NCBI RefSeq assembly: GCF_002288925.2
Contig: NW_022098072.1
Location: 24,133,296 to 24,197,295 of the forward strand
From: Delphinapterus leucas
Taxonomy: Eukaryota > Chordata > Mammalia > Artiodactyla > Monodontidae
DNA: 64,000 bases
Direction: 5' to 3'
Part shown: one piece after another, positions 20,634 to 33,249 of the stretch
Layout of the letters: every line of letters begins with the position of its first letter
How positions within the stretch are numbered: the stretch's first letter is position 1
The notes under the pieces: model-generated
What the model was told of the DNA's origin: nothing
Database searches by the model: none
What the model saw: the letters and a program-made list of their open reading frames with translations, nothing else
Position numbers and translations under genes: made by a program

Positions 20634-23600
20634 CTATTTGTTTTTCTCTTTCTGACTTACTTCACTCTGTATGACAGTCTCTAAATCCATCCATGTCTCA
20701 ACAAATGACTCAGTTTCGTTCCTTTTTATGGCTGAGTAATATTCCATTGTATATATGTACCACAACCTCTTTATCCATTCATCTGTCGATGGGCATTTAG
20801 TTTGCTTCCATGACCTGCCTATTGTAAATAGTGCTGCAGTGAACATTGGGGTGGATGTATCTTTTTGAATTATGGTTTTCTCTGGGTATATGCCCAGCAG
20901 TGGGATTGCTGGATCATATGGTAATTCTATTCTTAGTTTTTTAACGAACCTCCATACTGAACTCCATAGTGCCTAGATCAATTTACTCCCACTAACAGTG
21001 AAAGAGGGTTCCCTTTTCTCCACACCCTCTCCAGCATTTGTTGTTTGTAGATTTTCTGACTGGTGTGAGGTGATACCTCACTGCAGTTTTGATTTGCATT
21101 TCTCTAATAATTAGTGATGTTGAGCAGCTTTTCATGTGCTTCTTGGCCATCTGTATGTCTTCTTTGGAGAAATGTCCATTTAGCTCTTCTGCACATTTTT
21201 GGATTGGGTTGTTTGTTTCCTTAATATTGAGCTGTATGACTCTTTATATATTTTGGAGATTAATCCTTCATCCATTGATTCGTTAGCAAATACTTTCTCC
21301 CATTCTGAGGGTTGTCTTTTCGTCTTGTTTATGGTTTCCTTTGCTGTGCAAAAGCTTTGAAGTTTCATTAGGTCCCATTTGTTTATTTTTGTTTTTATTT
21401 CCATTACTCTAGGAGGTGGATCAAGAAATATCTTGCTGTGATTTATGTCAAAGAGTGTTCTTCCTATGTTTTCCTCTAAGAGTTTTATAGTGTCTGTTCT
21501 TACATTTAGGTCTTGAATCCATTTTGAGTTTATTTTTGTGCATGGTGTTCGGGAGTGTTCTAATTTCATTCTTTTACATGTAGCTGTCCAGTTTTCCCAG
21601 CACCACTTATTGAAGAGACTGTCTTTTCTACATTGTATATCCTTGCCTCCTTTGTCATAGATTAGTTGACCATAGGTGCATGGGTTTATCTCTGGGCTTT
21701 CTATCTTGTTCTATTGATCTATGTTTCTGTTTTTGTGCCATTACCATATTGTCTTGATTACTGTAGCTTTGTAGTATAGTCTGAAGTCAGGGAGTCTGAT
21801 TCCTCCAGCTCCGTTTTTTTCCCTCAAGACTGCTTTGGCTATTCGGGGTCTTTTGTGTCTCCATACAAATTTTAAGATTTTTTGTTCTAGTTCCATAAAA
21901 AATGCCATTGGTAATTTGATAGGGATTGCATTGAATCTGTAGATTGCTTTGGGTAGTATAGTCATTTTCACAATATTGATTCTTCCAATCCAAGAACATG
22001 GTATATCTCTCCATCTGTTGCTATCATCTTTAATTTCTTTCATCAGTGTCCTATAGTTCTCTGCATACAGGTCTTTTGTCTCCCTAGGTAGGTTTATTCC
22101 TAGGTATTTTATTCATTTTGTTGCAGTGGTAAATGGGAGTGCGTCCTTAATTTCTCTTTCAGATTTTTCATCATTAGTATATAAGAATGCAAGAGATTTC
22201 TGTGCATTAATTTTCTATCCTGCAACTTTACCAAATTCATTGATTAGCTCTAGTAGTTTTCTGGTGGCATCCTTAGGATACTCTATGTATAGTATCATGT
22301 CAACTGCAAACAGTGACAGTTTTATTTCTTCTTTTCCAATTTGTATTTCTTTTTCTTCTCTGATTGCCGTGGCTAGGACTTCCAAAAATATGTTGAATAA
22401 TAGTGGTGAGAGTGGACATCCTTGTCTTGTTCCTGATTTTAGAGGAAATGGTTTCAGTTTTTCACCATTGAGAATGATGTTTGCTGTGGGTTTGTTGTAT
22501 ATGGTCTTTATTATGTTGAGGTAGGTTCCCTCTGTGCCCACTTTCTGGAGAGGTTTTATCATAAATAGGTGTTGAATTTTGTTAAAAGCTTTTCCTGCAT
22601 CTATTGAGATTATCATATGTTTTTTATTCTTCAATTTGTTAATATGGTGTATCACATTGATTGATTTGAGTATATTGAAGAATCCTTGCATCCCTGGGAT
22701 AAATCCCACTTGATCATGGTGTATGATCCTTTTAATATGTTGTTGGATTTTGTTTGCTCGTATTTTGTTGAGGAATTTTGCAACTATGTTCATCAATGAT
22801 ATTGGTCTGTAGTTTTCTTCTTCTGTGTCATCTTTGTCTGGTTTTGGTATCAGGGTGATGGTGGCCTCACAGAATGAGTTTGGGAGCATTCCTCCCTCTA
22901 CTCTATTTTGGAAGAGTTTGAGGAGGATAGGTGTTAGCTGTTCTCTAAATGTTTGATAGAATTCCCCTGTGAAGCCATCTGGTCCTGGACTTTTGTTTGT
23001 TGGAAGAGTTTTAATCACAGTTTCAATTTCATTACTTGTGATTGGTCTGTTCATATTTTCTATTTCTTCCCGGTTCAGTCTTGGAAGGTTATACCTTACT
23101 AAGAATCTGTCCATTTCTTCCAGGTTGTCCATTTTATTGGCATAGAGTTGCTTGCAGTAGTCTCTTAGGATGCTTTGTATTTCTCCAGTGTCTGTTGTAA
23201 CTGCTCCTTTTTCATTTCTAATTTTATTGATTTGAGTCCTCTCCCTCTTCTTCTTGATGAATCTGGCTAATGGTTTATCAATTTTATCTTCTCTAAAGAG
23301 AAGCTTTTAGTTTTATTTATCTTTGCTATTGTTTTCTTTGTTTCTATTTCATTTATTTCTGCTCTGATCTTTATGATTTCTTTCCTTCTGCTAACTTTGG
23401 GTTTTGTTTGTTCTTCTTTCTCTAATTGCTTTAGGTGTAAGTTTAGATTGTTTATTTGAGATGTTTATTGTTTCTTGAGGTGGGCTTGTATAGCTATAAA
23501 CTTCCCTCTTAGAACTGCTTTTGCTGCATCCCATAGGTTAGAACTGCTTTTGCTGCATCCCATAGGTTTTGGATCATCGTGTTTTCATTGTCATTTGTCT

Positions 23601-24418
23601 ATAGGTAATTTTTAATTTCCTCTTTGATTTCTTCAGTGATCTCTTGGTTATTTAGTACTGTATTGTTTAGCCTCCAGGTGTTTGTGGTTTTTACGTTTTT
23701 TTCCCTCTAATTCATTTCTAATCTCATAGCATTGTGGTCAGAAAAGATGCTTGGTATGATTTCAATTTTCTTAAATTTACTGAGGCTTGATCTGTGACCC
23801 ATGATGTGATCTATCCTGGAGAATGTTCCGTGCGCACTTGAGAAGAAAGTGTAATCTGCTGTTTTTGGATGGAATGTCCTATAAAGGTGAATTAAATCTA
23901 TCTGGTCTATTCTGTCATTGAAAGTTTCTGTTTCCTTATTTATTTTCATTTTGGATGATCTGTCCATTGGTGTAAGTAGGTGTTAAAGTCCCCCACTATT
24001 ATTGTGTTTCTGTCAATTTCCTCTTTTATAGCTGTTAGCAGTTGCCTTATGTATTGAGGTGCTCCTATGTTGGGTGCATATATATTTATAATTGTTATAT
24101 CTTCTTCTTGGATTGATTCCTTGATCATTATGTAGTGTCCTTCCTTGTCTCTTGTAACATTCTTTATTTTAAAGTCTATTTTATCTGATATGAGTATGCT
24201 ACTCCAGCTTTCTTTTAATTTCCATTTGCATGGAATATCTTTTTCCATCCCCTCACTTTCAGTCTGTATGTGTCCCTAGGTCTGAAGTGGGTCTCTTGTA
24301 GACAGCATATATATGGGTCTTGTTTTAGTATCCATTCAGCAAATCTGTTTCTTTTGGTTGGAGCATTTAATACATTCACATTTAAGGTAATTATTGATAT
24401 GTATGTTCCTATGACCAT
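20634..24418 (-). pseudogene. L1A ORF2p remnant (endonuclease + reverse transcriptase)
   Basis: ORF2p is the L1 replicase: an N-terminal APE-type endonuclease nicks target DNA, and a reverse transcriptase copies the RNA at the nick. The start is set at 24,418, where the reading frame opens MVIGTYISIITLNVN. Endonuclease motifs QETHF, GDFNT and FSDH are visible, and the RT region lies within 22,215-23,132. Damage includes a TAA stop at codon 68 (24,215-24,217), a 1-base deletion after GDFNT, a TAG after RLEMN, a 29-bp tandem duplication (23,511-23,568) and a TAG after GKVAG (22,215-22,217). The catalytic RT motif FADD reads FAVD (codon at 22,302-22,304). The conserved Gly of LNVNGL reads Val. 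The C-terminal part still decodes PSTDEW and YYSAIKRNE. It is non-functional. Confidence 0.95.
23511..23568. repeat. 29-bp perfect tandem duplication inside L1A ORF2
   Basis: Two identical adjacent 29-base copies (23,511-23,539 and 23,540-23,568), each starting AGAACTGCTTTTGCTGCATC. The other L1 has one copy at the homologous place (about 42,613-42,640, opposite strand), so the duplication is private to L1A and shifts the ORF2 frame. Confidence 0.95.
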
Positions 24419-24549
24419 TTTCTTAATTGTTTTGGGTTTATTTATGTAGGTCCTTTTCTTCTCTTGTGTTTCCCACTTAGAGAAGTTCCTTTAGCATTTG
24501 TTGTAGAGCTGGTTTGGTGGTGCTGAATTCTCTTAGAGTTTGCTTGTCT

Positions 24550-25416
24550 CTAAGCTTTTGATTTCTCTGTCGAATCTGAATGAGATCCTTGCCGGTAAAG
24601 TAATTTTGGTTGTAGGTTCTTCCCTTTCATCACTTTAAGTATATCATGCCACTCCCTTCTGGCTTGTAGAGTTTCTGCTGAGAAATCAGCTGTTAACCTA
24701 ATGGGAGTTCCCTTGTATGTTATTCGTCGTTTTTCCCTTGGTGCTTTCAATAATTTTTCTTTGTACTTAATTTTTGCCAATTTGAGTACTATGTGTCTCA
24801 GTGTGTTTCTCCTTGGGTTTATCCTGTATGGGACTCTCTGAGCTTCCTGGACTTGGGCGGTTATTTCCTTTCCCATGTTAGGGAAGTTTTCAACTATAAT
24901 CTCTTCAAATATTTTCTATGGTCCTTTCTCTCTCTCTTCTCCTTCTGGGATCCCTATAATGCAAATGTTGTTGCATTTAATGTTGTCCCAGAGGTCTCTT
25001 AGGCTGTCTTCATTTCTTTTCATTCTTTTTTCTTTATTCTGTTTGACAGCAGTGAATTCCACCATTCTGTCTTCCAGGTCATTTATCCGTTCTTCTGCCT
25101 CAGTTATTCGGCTATTGATTCCTTCTAGTGTAGTTTTCATTTCAGTTATTTTATTGTTCATCTCTGTTTGTTTGTTCTTTAATTCTTCTAAGTCTTTGTT
25201 AAACATTTCTTGCATCTTCTCGACCTTTGCCTCCATTCTTTTTCCGAGGTCCTGGATCACCTTCACTATCATTATTCTGAGTTCTTTTTCTGGAAGGTTG
25301 CCTATCTCCACTTCATTTAGTTGTTTTTCTTGGGTTTTTTCTTGTTCCTTCATCTGGTATATAGCCCTCTGACTTTTCATCTGTCTATCTTTCTGTGAAT
25401 GTGGTTTTTGTTCCAC
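24550..25416 (-). pseudogene. L1A ORF1p remnant (RNA-binding chaperone)
   Basis: ORF1p is the trimeric RNA-binding protein that packages L1 RNA. The N-terminal open segment (25,416 down to 24,916) is lysine- and glutamate-rich with heptad-like spacing typical of the coiled coil, and then contains RMKRNEDSLRDLWDNIKCNN, the start of the RRM domain. The second segment (24,876 down to 24,550) carries QEAQRVPYRINPRRNTLRH and ADFSAETLQARREW, the C-terminal domain. A frame break separates them around 24,880-24,915. The true N-terminus may extend past 25,416, where the element is truncated. Confidence 0.93.
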
Positions 25417-25479
25417 AGGCTGCAGGATTGTAGTTCTCCTTGCTTCTGCTGTCTGCCCTCTCCCCCTGTAGTGTCTTTT

Positions 25480-28009
25480 CTGCAGTCTTATTTGCCACTA
25501 ATTGTTCTGTAGTTGGAAAATTATTGTATCCACAGATAAGACATTTTCTAAGGAGGTGAAACTTTTCCTCTGTACTTTTCACTTCCATATTATTTCTCCC
25601 TTCTCCCCTCCACCCTCTCACCCTTTCTAAGCAAAAGGTCTTGTTCATTGTTTTCTTATCATTTGACGTCACTGCTACTGTAGAGCATTTGTATATCTAC
25701 TAGCACGTGCTTTAAGACAGAATATTCCTCAGTATCCAAGGGAATGATGCTATTTATAATGGTAAAGAAATGGGCAATAGAATCAAATTCCAGTGACACT
25801 GCTCAGAACTGGTCAAATCTCATCTTAAATCTAAATATAGCTCTCTCCTTTTGGCCAAAAAAATATCTTTAAATAGGAGGTACATCAAATTTTACCTTAG
25901 GAATTGAAGATATTTGTTGAAGCTAAGACCTTACTGGACAAGAAAAGGTGTTTCAGCCTTGCAGTATTTGCAATATTATACAAGAAAAGCTGCTAGTAGT
26001 GCTGGCATTTAAAAAATTAAAAATCTTTAATAATTTGTTTTTTAAATTCCTTCCTATTGTGACCAAAAGATAAGCATTTTTTCATATTTTTAATTGCTTG
26101 GCATATGGTATAAACAAATTTCATACAAATTCAACAATTTGATATAAGTGAGAATGATGTGTGTGTGTGTGTCTGTGTGAGTTTTTTTTTGTTTGTTTGT
26201 TTTGTTTTAAACTGGCAGGTTTCCTATTTCCCGTAGATTTTTAAGAAATCTTAGGAATCTTAACAACTTTTGGTAGAAAAAAATCCTGGTGAGCCCATTA
26301 GAGACATACTCTGTTTAAAGAAAGCCAGGTTTTTTGTTTGTTTGTTATAGACACTATTAACACTGTGTTTTAACAACTTAAAAACTTTGAATGAACAGGA
26401 AAATTTTTTACATACTATTTACATCTGTGTTAACATATATAGCAGTAAAATGAAAGTTAAATTTTAGTGAAAAAAGTGTCTTGATTTCAAATGCTTACAG
26501 GGGAATGAAAATCTGAAAACAAGAGAAAAGTTAAGGAAATTAAGTTTTGAGGTTATATTGATAATTAATTGCATGTGTTTCCTGTCACCCTGCTTCATCT
26601 CTCCTCAGCAACATCTTTTTCTGTGTTGACCATCTCCAGGGTCCTTCCAATTGGAATAAATCCTTATATTATGATGGTACCTAGATTATCCACTGCTAGA
26701 CATTTTATAAGTTGAAATCATTCTAGTTTCGAATAGTAGGTTGTGGAACATAATAGTTACCTCTGCGTTTACCAGTGTGTGCTTTATAGAGTATTAGAAC
26801 TGAGAGCAAGTCTGTGAATAAAAGGGCTCTGGGGCCAAAGGAATGTGGGAAATAGTTCATATCATGTTTTCTCTTGGAAATTCATAATGAACTGAAGTAT
26901 AATTAAAGAACTGATATCTGGGGTATAAAAACTTGTTTAACTTGTTTAATTACTGATTTCTAAGACAATAGACCCATTAAGTTTAATGTTATCGAGCTAG
27001 TGTTCTGAGACCCATCATTTAAGAAGCAGTAGATTAATCAGATTTTTATATATGAATGGTTTTGGAAGTTAATTTTTCAGGCTATTTCCTTAACTTGCAT
27101 TTTGTTTTTTTCTCTTGTCATATTTGTAAATTACCTCCAGTGTAGGGAATTATTTCTAGCAAAATGTAATTGAAAGCAGATACCTCAATCTCAGTGTTTA
27201 CTAAGCTACCATGTGCAGAAAGGAATCTGTTAATAAAAGATCAATAATATCATCAAAAGCTAGCATTGTCATTAAAAACTCTTCTTATTAGTGCATTTTT
27301 AAAAATTCAGGGTAATAGAATTTGAAATTTTAAAACTTAATATTGGTAAATATGAGATACTTTGAAAAGAATGCAAACAATAATTGGAAATGAATGTATT
27401 ACAAATTACAACCTAGGAAAGGTTTCTAGGAAGAAGTAACTGCCTATTTCTTGAACTAACCCAAGGTGTTAGTTATGGTTAAAAAGTATTACCAGGAGAG
27501 GAGCAAAACTGAAAACATTAGCTTGGCCTTACTCAAAGTTAGAATTTTTGTAATCCTAATTTGCCATATCTTAAAGGATAAAAGAACTGAAATGTCACAT
27601 AGAATAATTTGAAGAATAATAATGGTTTGATAAAGTGGGTAAATGGGTTACATATTAGTACAAATGGGAAAAAAATAGGGCTTACTAAAAAGAATTAAAA
27701 GGAAACACAAGAATAAATAAAGACATATTTAAAATGTTTTAATTCATGGAAAATGTGAGCAAGATCCTTAATTCCTCAAATTCAGAACATGTACAATAGA
27801 GCAGCTCTCTTTGAATCTTGAAGTTTGAAATAGTAGTAGGATCGAAGGGGACACTTTACATAACAATCAGAGAGGCTGAAGATGTAAATGAGTTCAAGGG
27901 AGATTCTAAGATATTCATGAATAGCCTGTGATTTTAAAAAATGTTGTAGCTACCTCAAATGGTTATTGGAGATGAATAATGTTTAAATGAGTAAGATTCA
28001 TATTGCTGA
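25480..28009. other. Long AT-rich unique stretch
   Basis: No gene and no confident repeat is recognised in 2.5 kb. A short (GT)n run lies at 26,158-26,172 and T-rich (GTTT)n runs at 26,181-26,206 and 26,331-26,345. A faint old-repeat texture is possible but not assignable. Confidence 0.4.
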
Positions 28010-28250
28010 CTTTCTGATCAGTATAATGAAGTATTTAAGAGCATGGCCTCTGGAGTATAACTGCCTCGTTTGTCATCGCAACTTCTTCATTTACGTGTGA
28101 TGTTTGGATGTTCCTAACTTCTCTAATCTCATTATTTTCATCTGTAAAATGGGGAAAATAACGGAACCTCTCTCACTGGTTTGTTGTAAAGCTCTTAGCA
28201 CAGTGCCAGGTACACAGGAAGTAGATTTAAAAATGTTAACTATTGTGATA
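28010..28250 (+). mobile_element. MIR SINE (sense)
   Basis: MIR motifs in order: 'aagagcatggcctctggagta', 'gtttggatgttcctaacttctctaatctcattattttcatctgtaaaatggggaaaataa', 'gtttgttgtaaagctcttagcacagtgccaggtacacaggaagta'. It is diverged but nearly full length. Confidence 0.85.
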
Positions 28251-29629
28251 CTATTATAAAATGCATGATTGGTGATACTTCACTGAACTTTTAAGGACAA
28301 GAAATCCCCAGTCACTCCTCAGAGCTATACTAAAAGACCAGATATTGAGCTTGGAGGAAACTGGCAAGATCTACCATATTTTTAACCTCTTACATAATAT
28401 TCCCAATAGTACAATTTTGAAATTATATAACTATTTTGAAGTTTATTATATGTCCAAATCTGCCATCAATGTGCTTGATAATATTCTGTGCCCCATAGTT
28501 TTGTCATCTCAAGTATTTATTATAAGAAGCATCCCTGAGCATTTTAATTTAACTTCTTTTATTACTTCTTTGCAACTTATTTACCTCTGGACTGGAAGAG
28601 AATCCTTTGCCTTGCCCCTAGTGATCAAATTCTTTCATTTTTAATTTTGTCTGATGTGATGGTAGAAGAAGAAAGTTGCTTTTCCTTAACTATTGAAGTT
28701 TTCTGAGTGTATTTACTGTAAGTAATGAACTTTACTTCTGCAATTACAGCTTATTTGATTGAATTTTCCACTGACTGAACAAAACGTCTGTCCTACTGGG
28801 ACCATGCATAGACTCTGATCTGGGTACAATATGCTGTTAAAATATAGTAACATCTGCAGTCCATTAATTTCTAAAGCAATAGGCATGTTGGGCTTCCAAA
28901 TGGGTTTAGGCAAGTTTATACTTGGGAATTCTGTTTCTTTGCTTTCCGTCTAAATGGACTGAGACAACTCATGCTTTCTGCCTTGTTTAATAAAGAAATA
29001 TAAAAAATAAACAGTATTTGATTTGATATTCTATTTTATTCTGACTATCCTCAGAGAGAATAGAAGTAACAATGGTGAGAAGGCACTAAGTTATAATTTT
29101 ACTGACATCAGGATGCAGTTACTGGATTGCTAAGTGATATGAAGATATTTTGTGATAATAGCACTTTTATGTGGGCTTCTTTAAAAATTAAGTCTAAGGA
29201 TACTTGAAAGGTGGGAAAGAGGATGCTGGGAATGTAAGAGTTTTAAATTTTTCCTGAAAGTACAGTGAAAGACTGTCATCATGACCTTTGTTTCTTGTTC
29301 CTTACAGAAATATTCTAGTCAATACAGAAATATTTCTCTAATAAAGTCTAGATATCATTTTCTGCACCTTTACGTTTTAGAAAAAACAGGTGAGGCATAA
29401 AGAAATCATACAGAAGGAATAATGTTGACATAAAGAGGCTCACTGCAGCTGCCAATGAAGGCCATTCATTTCTTATGTAGATTTTTGAGCCACCATATCA
29501 TTTTACCTAAGTTTGACTTGTGTTTCTCAATCAATAACCAAGGTCACTCCAATGTTCAAAATAGAAAATACTGTCCACTAAAGTCTGTGTTAGAAAATTA
29601 GGGTTGTAGAAATGGTTCATGTTTACCTG
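28251..29629. other. Unique AT-rich DNA
   Basis: No gene or confident repeat is recognised. The plus-strand frame at 28,345-28,644 (99 codons) has no domain, and I do not consider it a gene. Confidence 0.4.
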
Positions 29630-29960
29630 TGTTTTCCATGCTTCCCTGCAGTCCTGGTTGCCTTGTGAGTGGTCTCTGACCATGAGATGTGGTTGGAAGT
29701 AAAGGATGCTACTTCCAAGGCTGTTCTTTCAGCCTTCTCTGTTCCCCTCCCTAGTCAGCCTTGGAGGTCAAGTGCTCTAGATGGCAAAGCTACAATGTAA
29801 GGGGGCTTCTTTACTTACATCAGGCAGGCCCATCAATAAAAAATAAATACTTTTAGTATTAAATTTCTGAGACTTAGGTCTGTTGTAACACACATATTAA
29901 GCATCTCACCGTCATTACTAAGTGTAATGTATAATCCTAGTTAGGTAGTTATGATTGTAT
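29630..29960 (+). mobile_element. Possible MaLR/MLT1-like LTR relic
   Basis: 'ctctgaccatgagatgtggttggaagtaaaggatgctacttccaaggctg' and 'ctctagatggcaaagctacaatgtaagg' resemble the middle of MLT1-type LTRs. It is too diverged to fix the ends or the subfamily, and chance similarity remains possible. Confidence 0.4.
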
Positions 29961-31333
29961 CTGTGAGAGTGAATGTTATTTAAGAGGGATTACCCATGGA
30001 TCTTTGAATATTTAGCACTTTCTAAATTATGTGTTATGTCTGTTCCTCAGTTCAATAAGATACAGCATTTGTACTTACACATGTACAAACATATATATAC
30101 GTATTTTGAAAATGGCCTATTTGGTTGCCAGCTTAGCAGCCCAGAGACAAACATATCACAACTATTTTTGTGACGGGGGGAGAGAGCCTAGGAGTGGGCT
30201 CAGGAAGCCTCATTAAAGGATGACCTTGTAAATGGACAGGAGTCAGAACAAGAGAATTGTCAAGTGTCAAGGAAGGGGTGAGATGTCCTTCTGAGGAGCA
30301 TTCCCTGAGAGAAGGCTTTCAGGAGTCCAGAGCAACCATGAGGCTCAGAGGAAAAATCGGGCCATGTCATTGTTCCTTTGGGACCTGCTGTGTACAAACT
30401 GCCAGGTTAATATTGAAGGCTCTTTCTTCTTCCCTCTTACAGATATGGATGGAAACACACTGATGGGGAAGGACTGGGCCCCTTGAGGTAATCTGATGCA
30501 CTTTCTCTACCACTTTTGCGCATCTTAAATGGGTTTTAAACATCCCAAAATGTCTACAATGTGTTCATTTCCTGTGGTGGATTTACAGTGTGTGACAGGA
30601 AATCCATTTCTTTTCCTGTAAATGCTAAATTCATTAACTTGGCCCAGAATTCAGGCTCAATCTTTGCACTTGCTGCCATAGCAACCGGTGTCGGCACTTT
30701 TTTTTTTCTATTTTTTTCTCCCACTGGAAACAGGGTAGTTGCATGTTGCAGCAAGAACTGTACGCCATCAAAAAAATATTTTAAAGGCACCTAATACTGT
30801 CATACCAAGATCTCTTCACACCGTCACCTCTGTAGGCTATATACTTCATAAATCCATTATCACATTATAGACCACAGCATTCTAAACCAGCAGAGTATGG
30901 CATTCTGTAAGATCTCTTCATTAGATGGTTTCTTTTTCTCTTTTTCAAATTTATTCGCATCAGTGAGAGCTATTTGAAATAATGGGTGTAATGGATTTTT
31001 CTTTCCCATCTAACAAAATGCTCTACAGAGCAGTGATTATCATTGGAGGCAAGTCCTGGACAAGGTACTTGACTTAAATGATCTAAATGCTTTTATGTCT
31101 CTTAATAATGTCATATTGCAATTCCACACGCACTGGAGTATCATCTGCTTTCTGCCTAAGAAAAGAATGCCACAAACGTTGTCCTGGTTTCTAAATAGCA
31201 GAGGGAATGATTATAAAAAGCAAAACAAAGGGAATGATTTTCCCTGCCCTGAATACTAGTAGGGTTGGTTTGGTGTGGTGGCTGAAAGAGGAAGAAAAAA
31301 TAAAAGCTCACTTGGTGTGCTTGCCTGAGCCTT
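29961..31333. other. Unique DNA
   Basis: No gene or repeat family is recognised. Overlapping short frames at 30,554-30,794 on both strands have no domain, and a T-rich run lies at 30,699-30,717. Confidence 0.4.
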
Positions 31334-31349
31334 AGGAGGTCTTATTTTT

Positions 31350-31561
31350 TATTTTATTTTATTTTTTTTGTGGTACGCGGGCCTCTCACTGTCGTGGCCT
31401 CTTCCGTTGCGGAGCACAGGCTCCGGACGCGCAGGCTCAGCGGCCATGGCTCACGGGCCCAGCCGCTCCGTGGCATGCGGGGTCTTCCCGGACCGGGGCA
31501 CAAACCCGCGTCCCCTGCATCGGCAGGCGGACTCTCAACCACTGCGCCACCAGGGAAGCCC
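31350..31561 (-). mobile_element. Short CHR-type (CHR-1-like) tRNA-derived SINE
   Basis: The minus strand reads GGGCTTCCCTGGTGGCGCAG at the head and ends with an (A)n/(AAAAT)n tail. Target-site copies AGGAGGTCTTATTTTT (31,334-31,349) and AGGAGTTCTTATTTTT (31,562-31,577) differ at one base. It is CpG-rich and little diverged. Confidence 0.96.
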
Positions 31562-31577
31562 AGGAGTTCTTATTTTT

Positions 31578-31905
31578 GAGGTCCAATGTGCGGTATACTT
31601 AGCACATATCCTGTTGGTAGGGTTTTGGGCATACCTACACCAATTCACAGAGGAAATTATATAAACACAGGGAAATTGTAAGACTTTGTCATAGCAGAGC
31701 TAGTTACTAAATAGCAACAATCATCAGAATTGTATGTACTAAGGGGCAAGGCCCATGTGGTTTAATTCACTCCCACTATTTAACTTTCATTTTAAATGTA
31801 GTATCCAGAAACTACTCTGAGGTGGGAGAGTACTCAAAGAAGAAAGAGCCATTAAGTTATAAGTGCAAAGCGGATATATCATAAAGGCTGAAGAATGGGT
31901 GGTGG
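31578..31905. other. Unique DNA between two SINEs
   Basis: No feature is recognised in this spacer. Confidence 0.45.
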
Positions 31906-31920
31906 CTTATGGTCCTTTTT

Positions 31921-32130
31921 TTTTTTTTTTTTTTTTTTTGCGGTACGCGGGCTTCTCACTGCTATGGCCTCTCCCGCTGCGGAGCACAGGCTCCGGATGC
32001 ACAGGCCCAGCAGCCATGGCTCAGGGGCCCAGCCGCTCCACGGCATGTGGGATCCTCCCGGACCGGGGCACGAACCCGTGTCCCCTGCATCGGCAGGCAG
32101 ACTCTCAACCACTGCGCCACCAGGGAAGCC
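31921..32130 (-). mobile_element. Short CHR-type (CHR-1-like) tRNA-derived SINE
   Basis: Same family and orientation as the copy at 31,350-31,561. Perfect 15-bp target-site copies CTTATGGTCCTTTTT lie at 31,906-31,920 and 32,131-32,145, which shows an independent insertion. The 118- and 101-codon frames across it come only from the SINE. Confidence 0.97.
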
Positions 32131-32145
32131 CTTATGGTCCTTTTT

Positions 32146-33249
32146 ACTTTTTTTTTTTCCTGGCTTCTTCATGTTCTCTTTTACCTTCCCTCACAACTGA
32201 GATAGTTTACTTTTCATGATTATCTCATTTCCCTCTATATTCTTAGGTCTGAAATAAATCCAGGTCTGTACAATAAGATTCCACTATTGTATATTTCCAT
32301 TTTTCTCTTTCTCAAATTATTTCCTTTATTAAACATTACTGTGCTCACCCAGTAAACTAGGGTTGAAGTCTTAGTAATGTACTTTAGTAAGCAAAGACAC
32401 CTATAATCCAGATAATGCAAATACTATTTAAAAAGTAGAGCGTTTTAAGCTTTGCATTGAGATTGTATTCAGCTATCCAAGGTTTGCTAAGATATTGCAT
32501 GGATTAGGAAGTATTTCACTGAAATAAGTATGAGAAAAACTTTGAACAATAAAGCTGAAATATATAAGGCAGATATAAAACCTAAGAAAGGTATGGTGAG
32601 AGTAAACTCAGAATCAATAAAAGCTTGAAGAGCTATAGACCAGGGAGATACAGCAGCAGATATAAATTTGTAAAAACTGACACCTCTCCTCAGGCACCCA
32701 ATCTAGTGCCTGAGAATTGCAACAGTAAAGATTTATATAATGTGCACATCAATTATATGTGCTAGTAGGAGAAGAGAAGCTGACTAAATGGGAAATACTT
32801 CCCAGGGGACTGGGACTTCATAGAGAAGTAAAGGAAGGGTTCAGGGTTGAAGACAGAGGTGGGGGAGGGAGGGGCATTCTAAGACCTGAGAAATGCAAGA
32901 ACTATGTCACTTGTCAGAAGGCTCTTCCTGGGACCGGCTTTGATTAAGGCAGGGTAGTGTGAAAGTGACACTTCAGGATGTCGAATGAAGAGGAATCAGT
33001 CGTTTGGCCATCTGGGGGAAGATGAATGGGTCAAATATTGAGGGACTGCAGTAGGATAGCAGTTGTGAAATGGCAAGTAAAGGAAAGATATTAGTTATTT
33101 TAAGAAAAACAAAAGTTAATGGAACTGAATGATTAAATCTAAGACATATGTAATAATTAATTTCAAAATCAATATTTGTAAAAGAAAAAACCTCTCTATA
33201 GTTGCAATCTTTTGTTTTCATTGAAAATTACGACTTTCCCCCATTCTTC
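32146..33249. other. Unique DNA
   Basis: No gene or repeat family is recognised in about 1.1 kb. Confidence 0.4.

Larger units (their letters stand above)
20389..25462 (-). mobile_element. 5'-truncated L1 ('L1A'), about 5.1 kb
   Basis: An L1 on the minus strand holding most of ORF1, all of ORF2 (both broken) and a 3'UTR. Its 5' end lies in sequence just upstream of ORF1, so the 5'UTR promoter is missing. The 17-bp target-site copies CCCCTCTAGTGTCTTTT (20,372-20,388) and CCCCTGTAGTGTCTTTT (25,463-25,479) differ at one base and fix both ends. The poly(A) side, at the low coordinate, is degenerate. It cannot transpose because its frames are broken and the promoter is absent. Confidence 0.97.

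Noticed and set aside
24875..25372. 165-codon plus-strand frame
   Set aside because: It is the antisense shadow of the L1A ORF1 remnant.
31863..32219. 118-codon plus-strand frame and overlapping frames
   Set aside because: The frames run through the CHR-type SINE and its T tract. The same peptides recur at every copy of the SINE.
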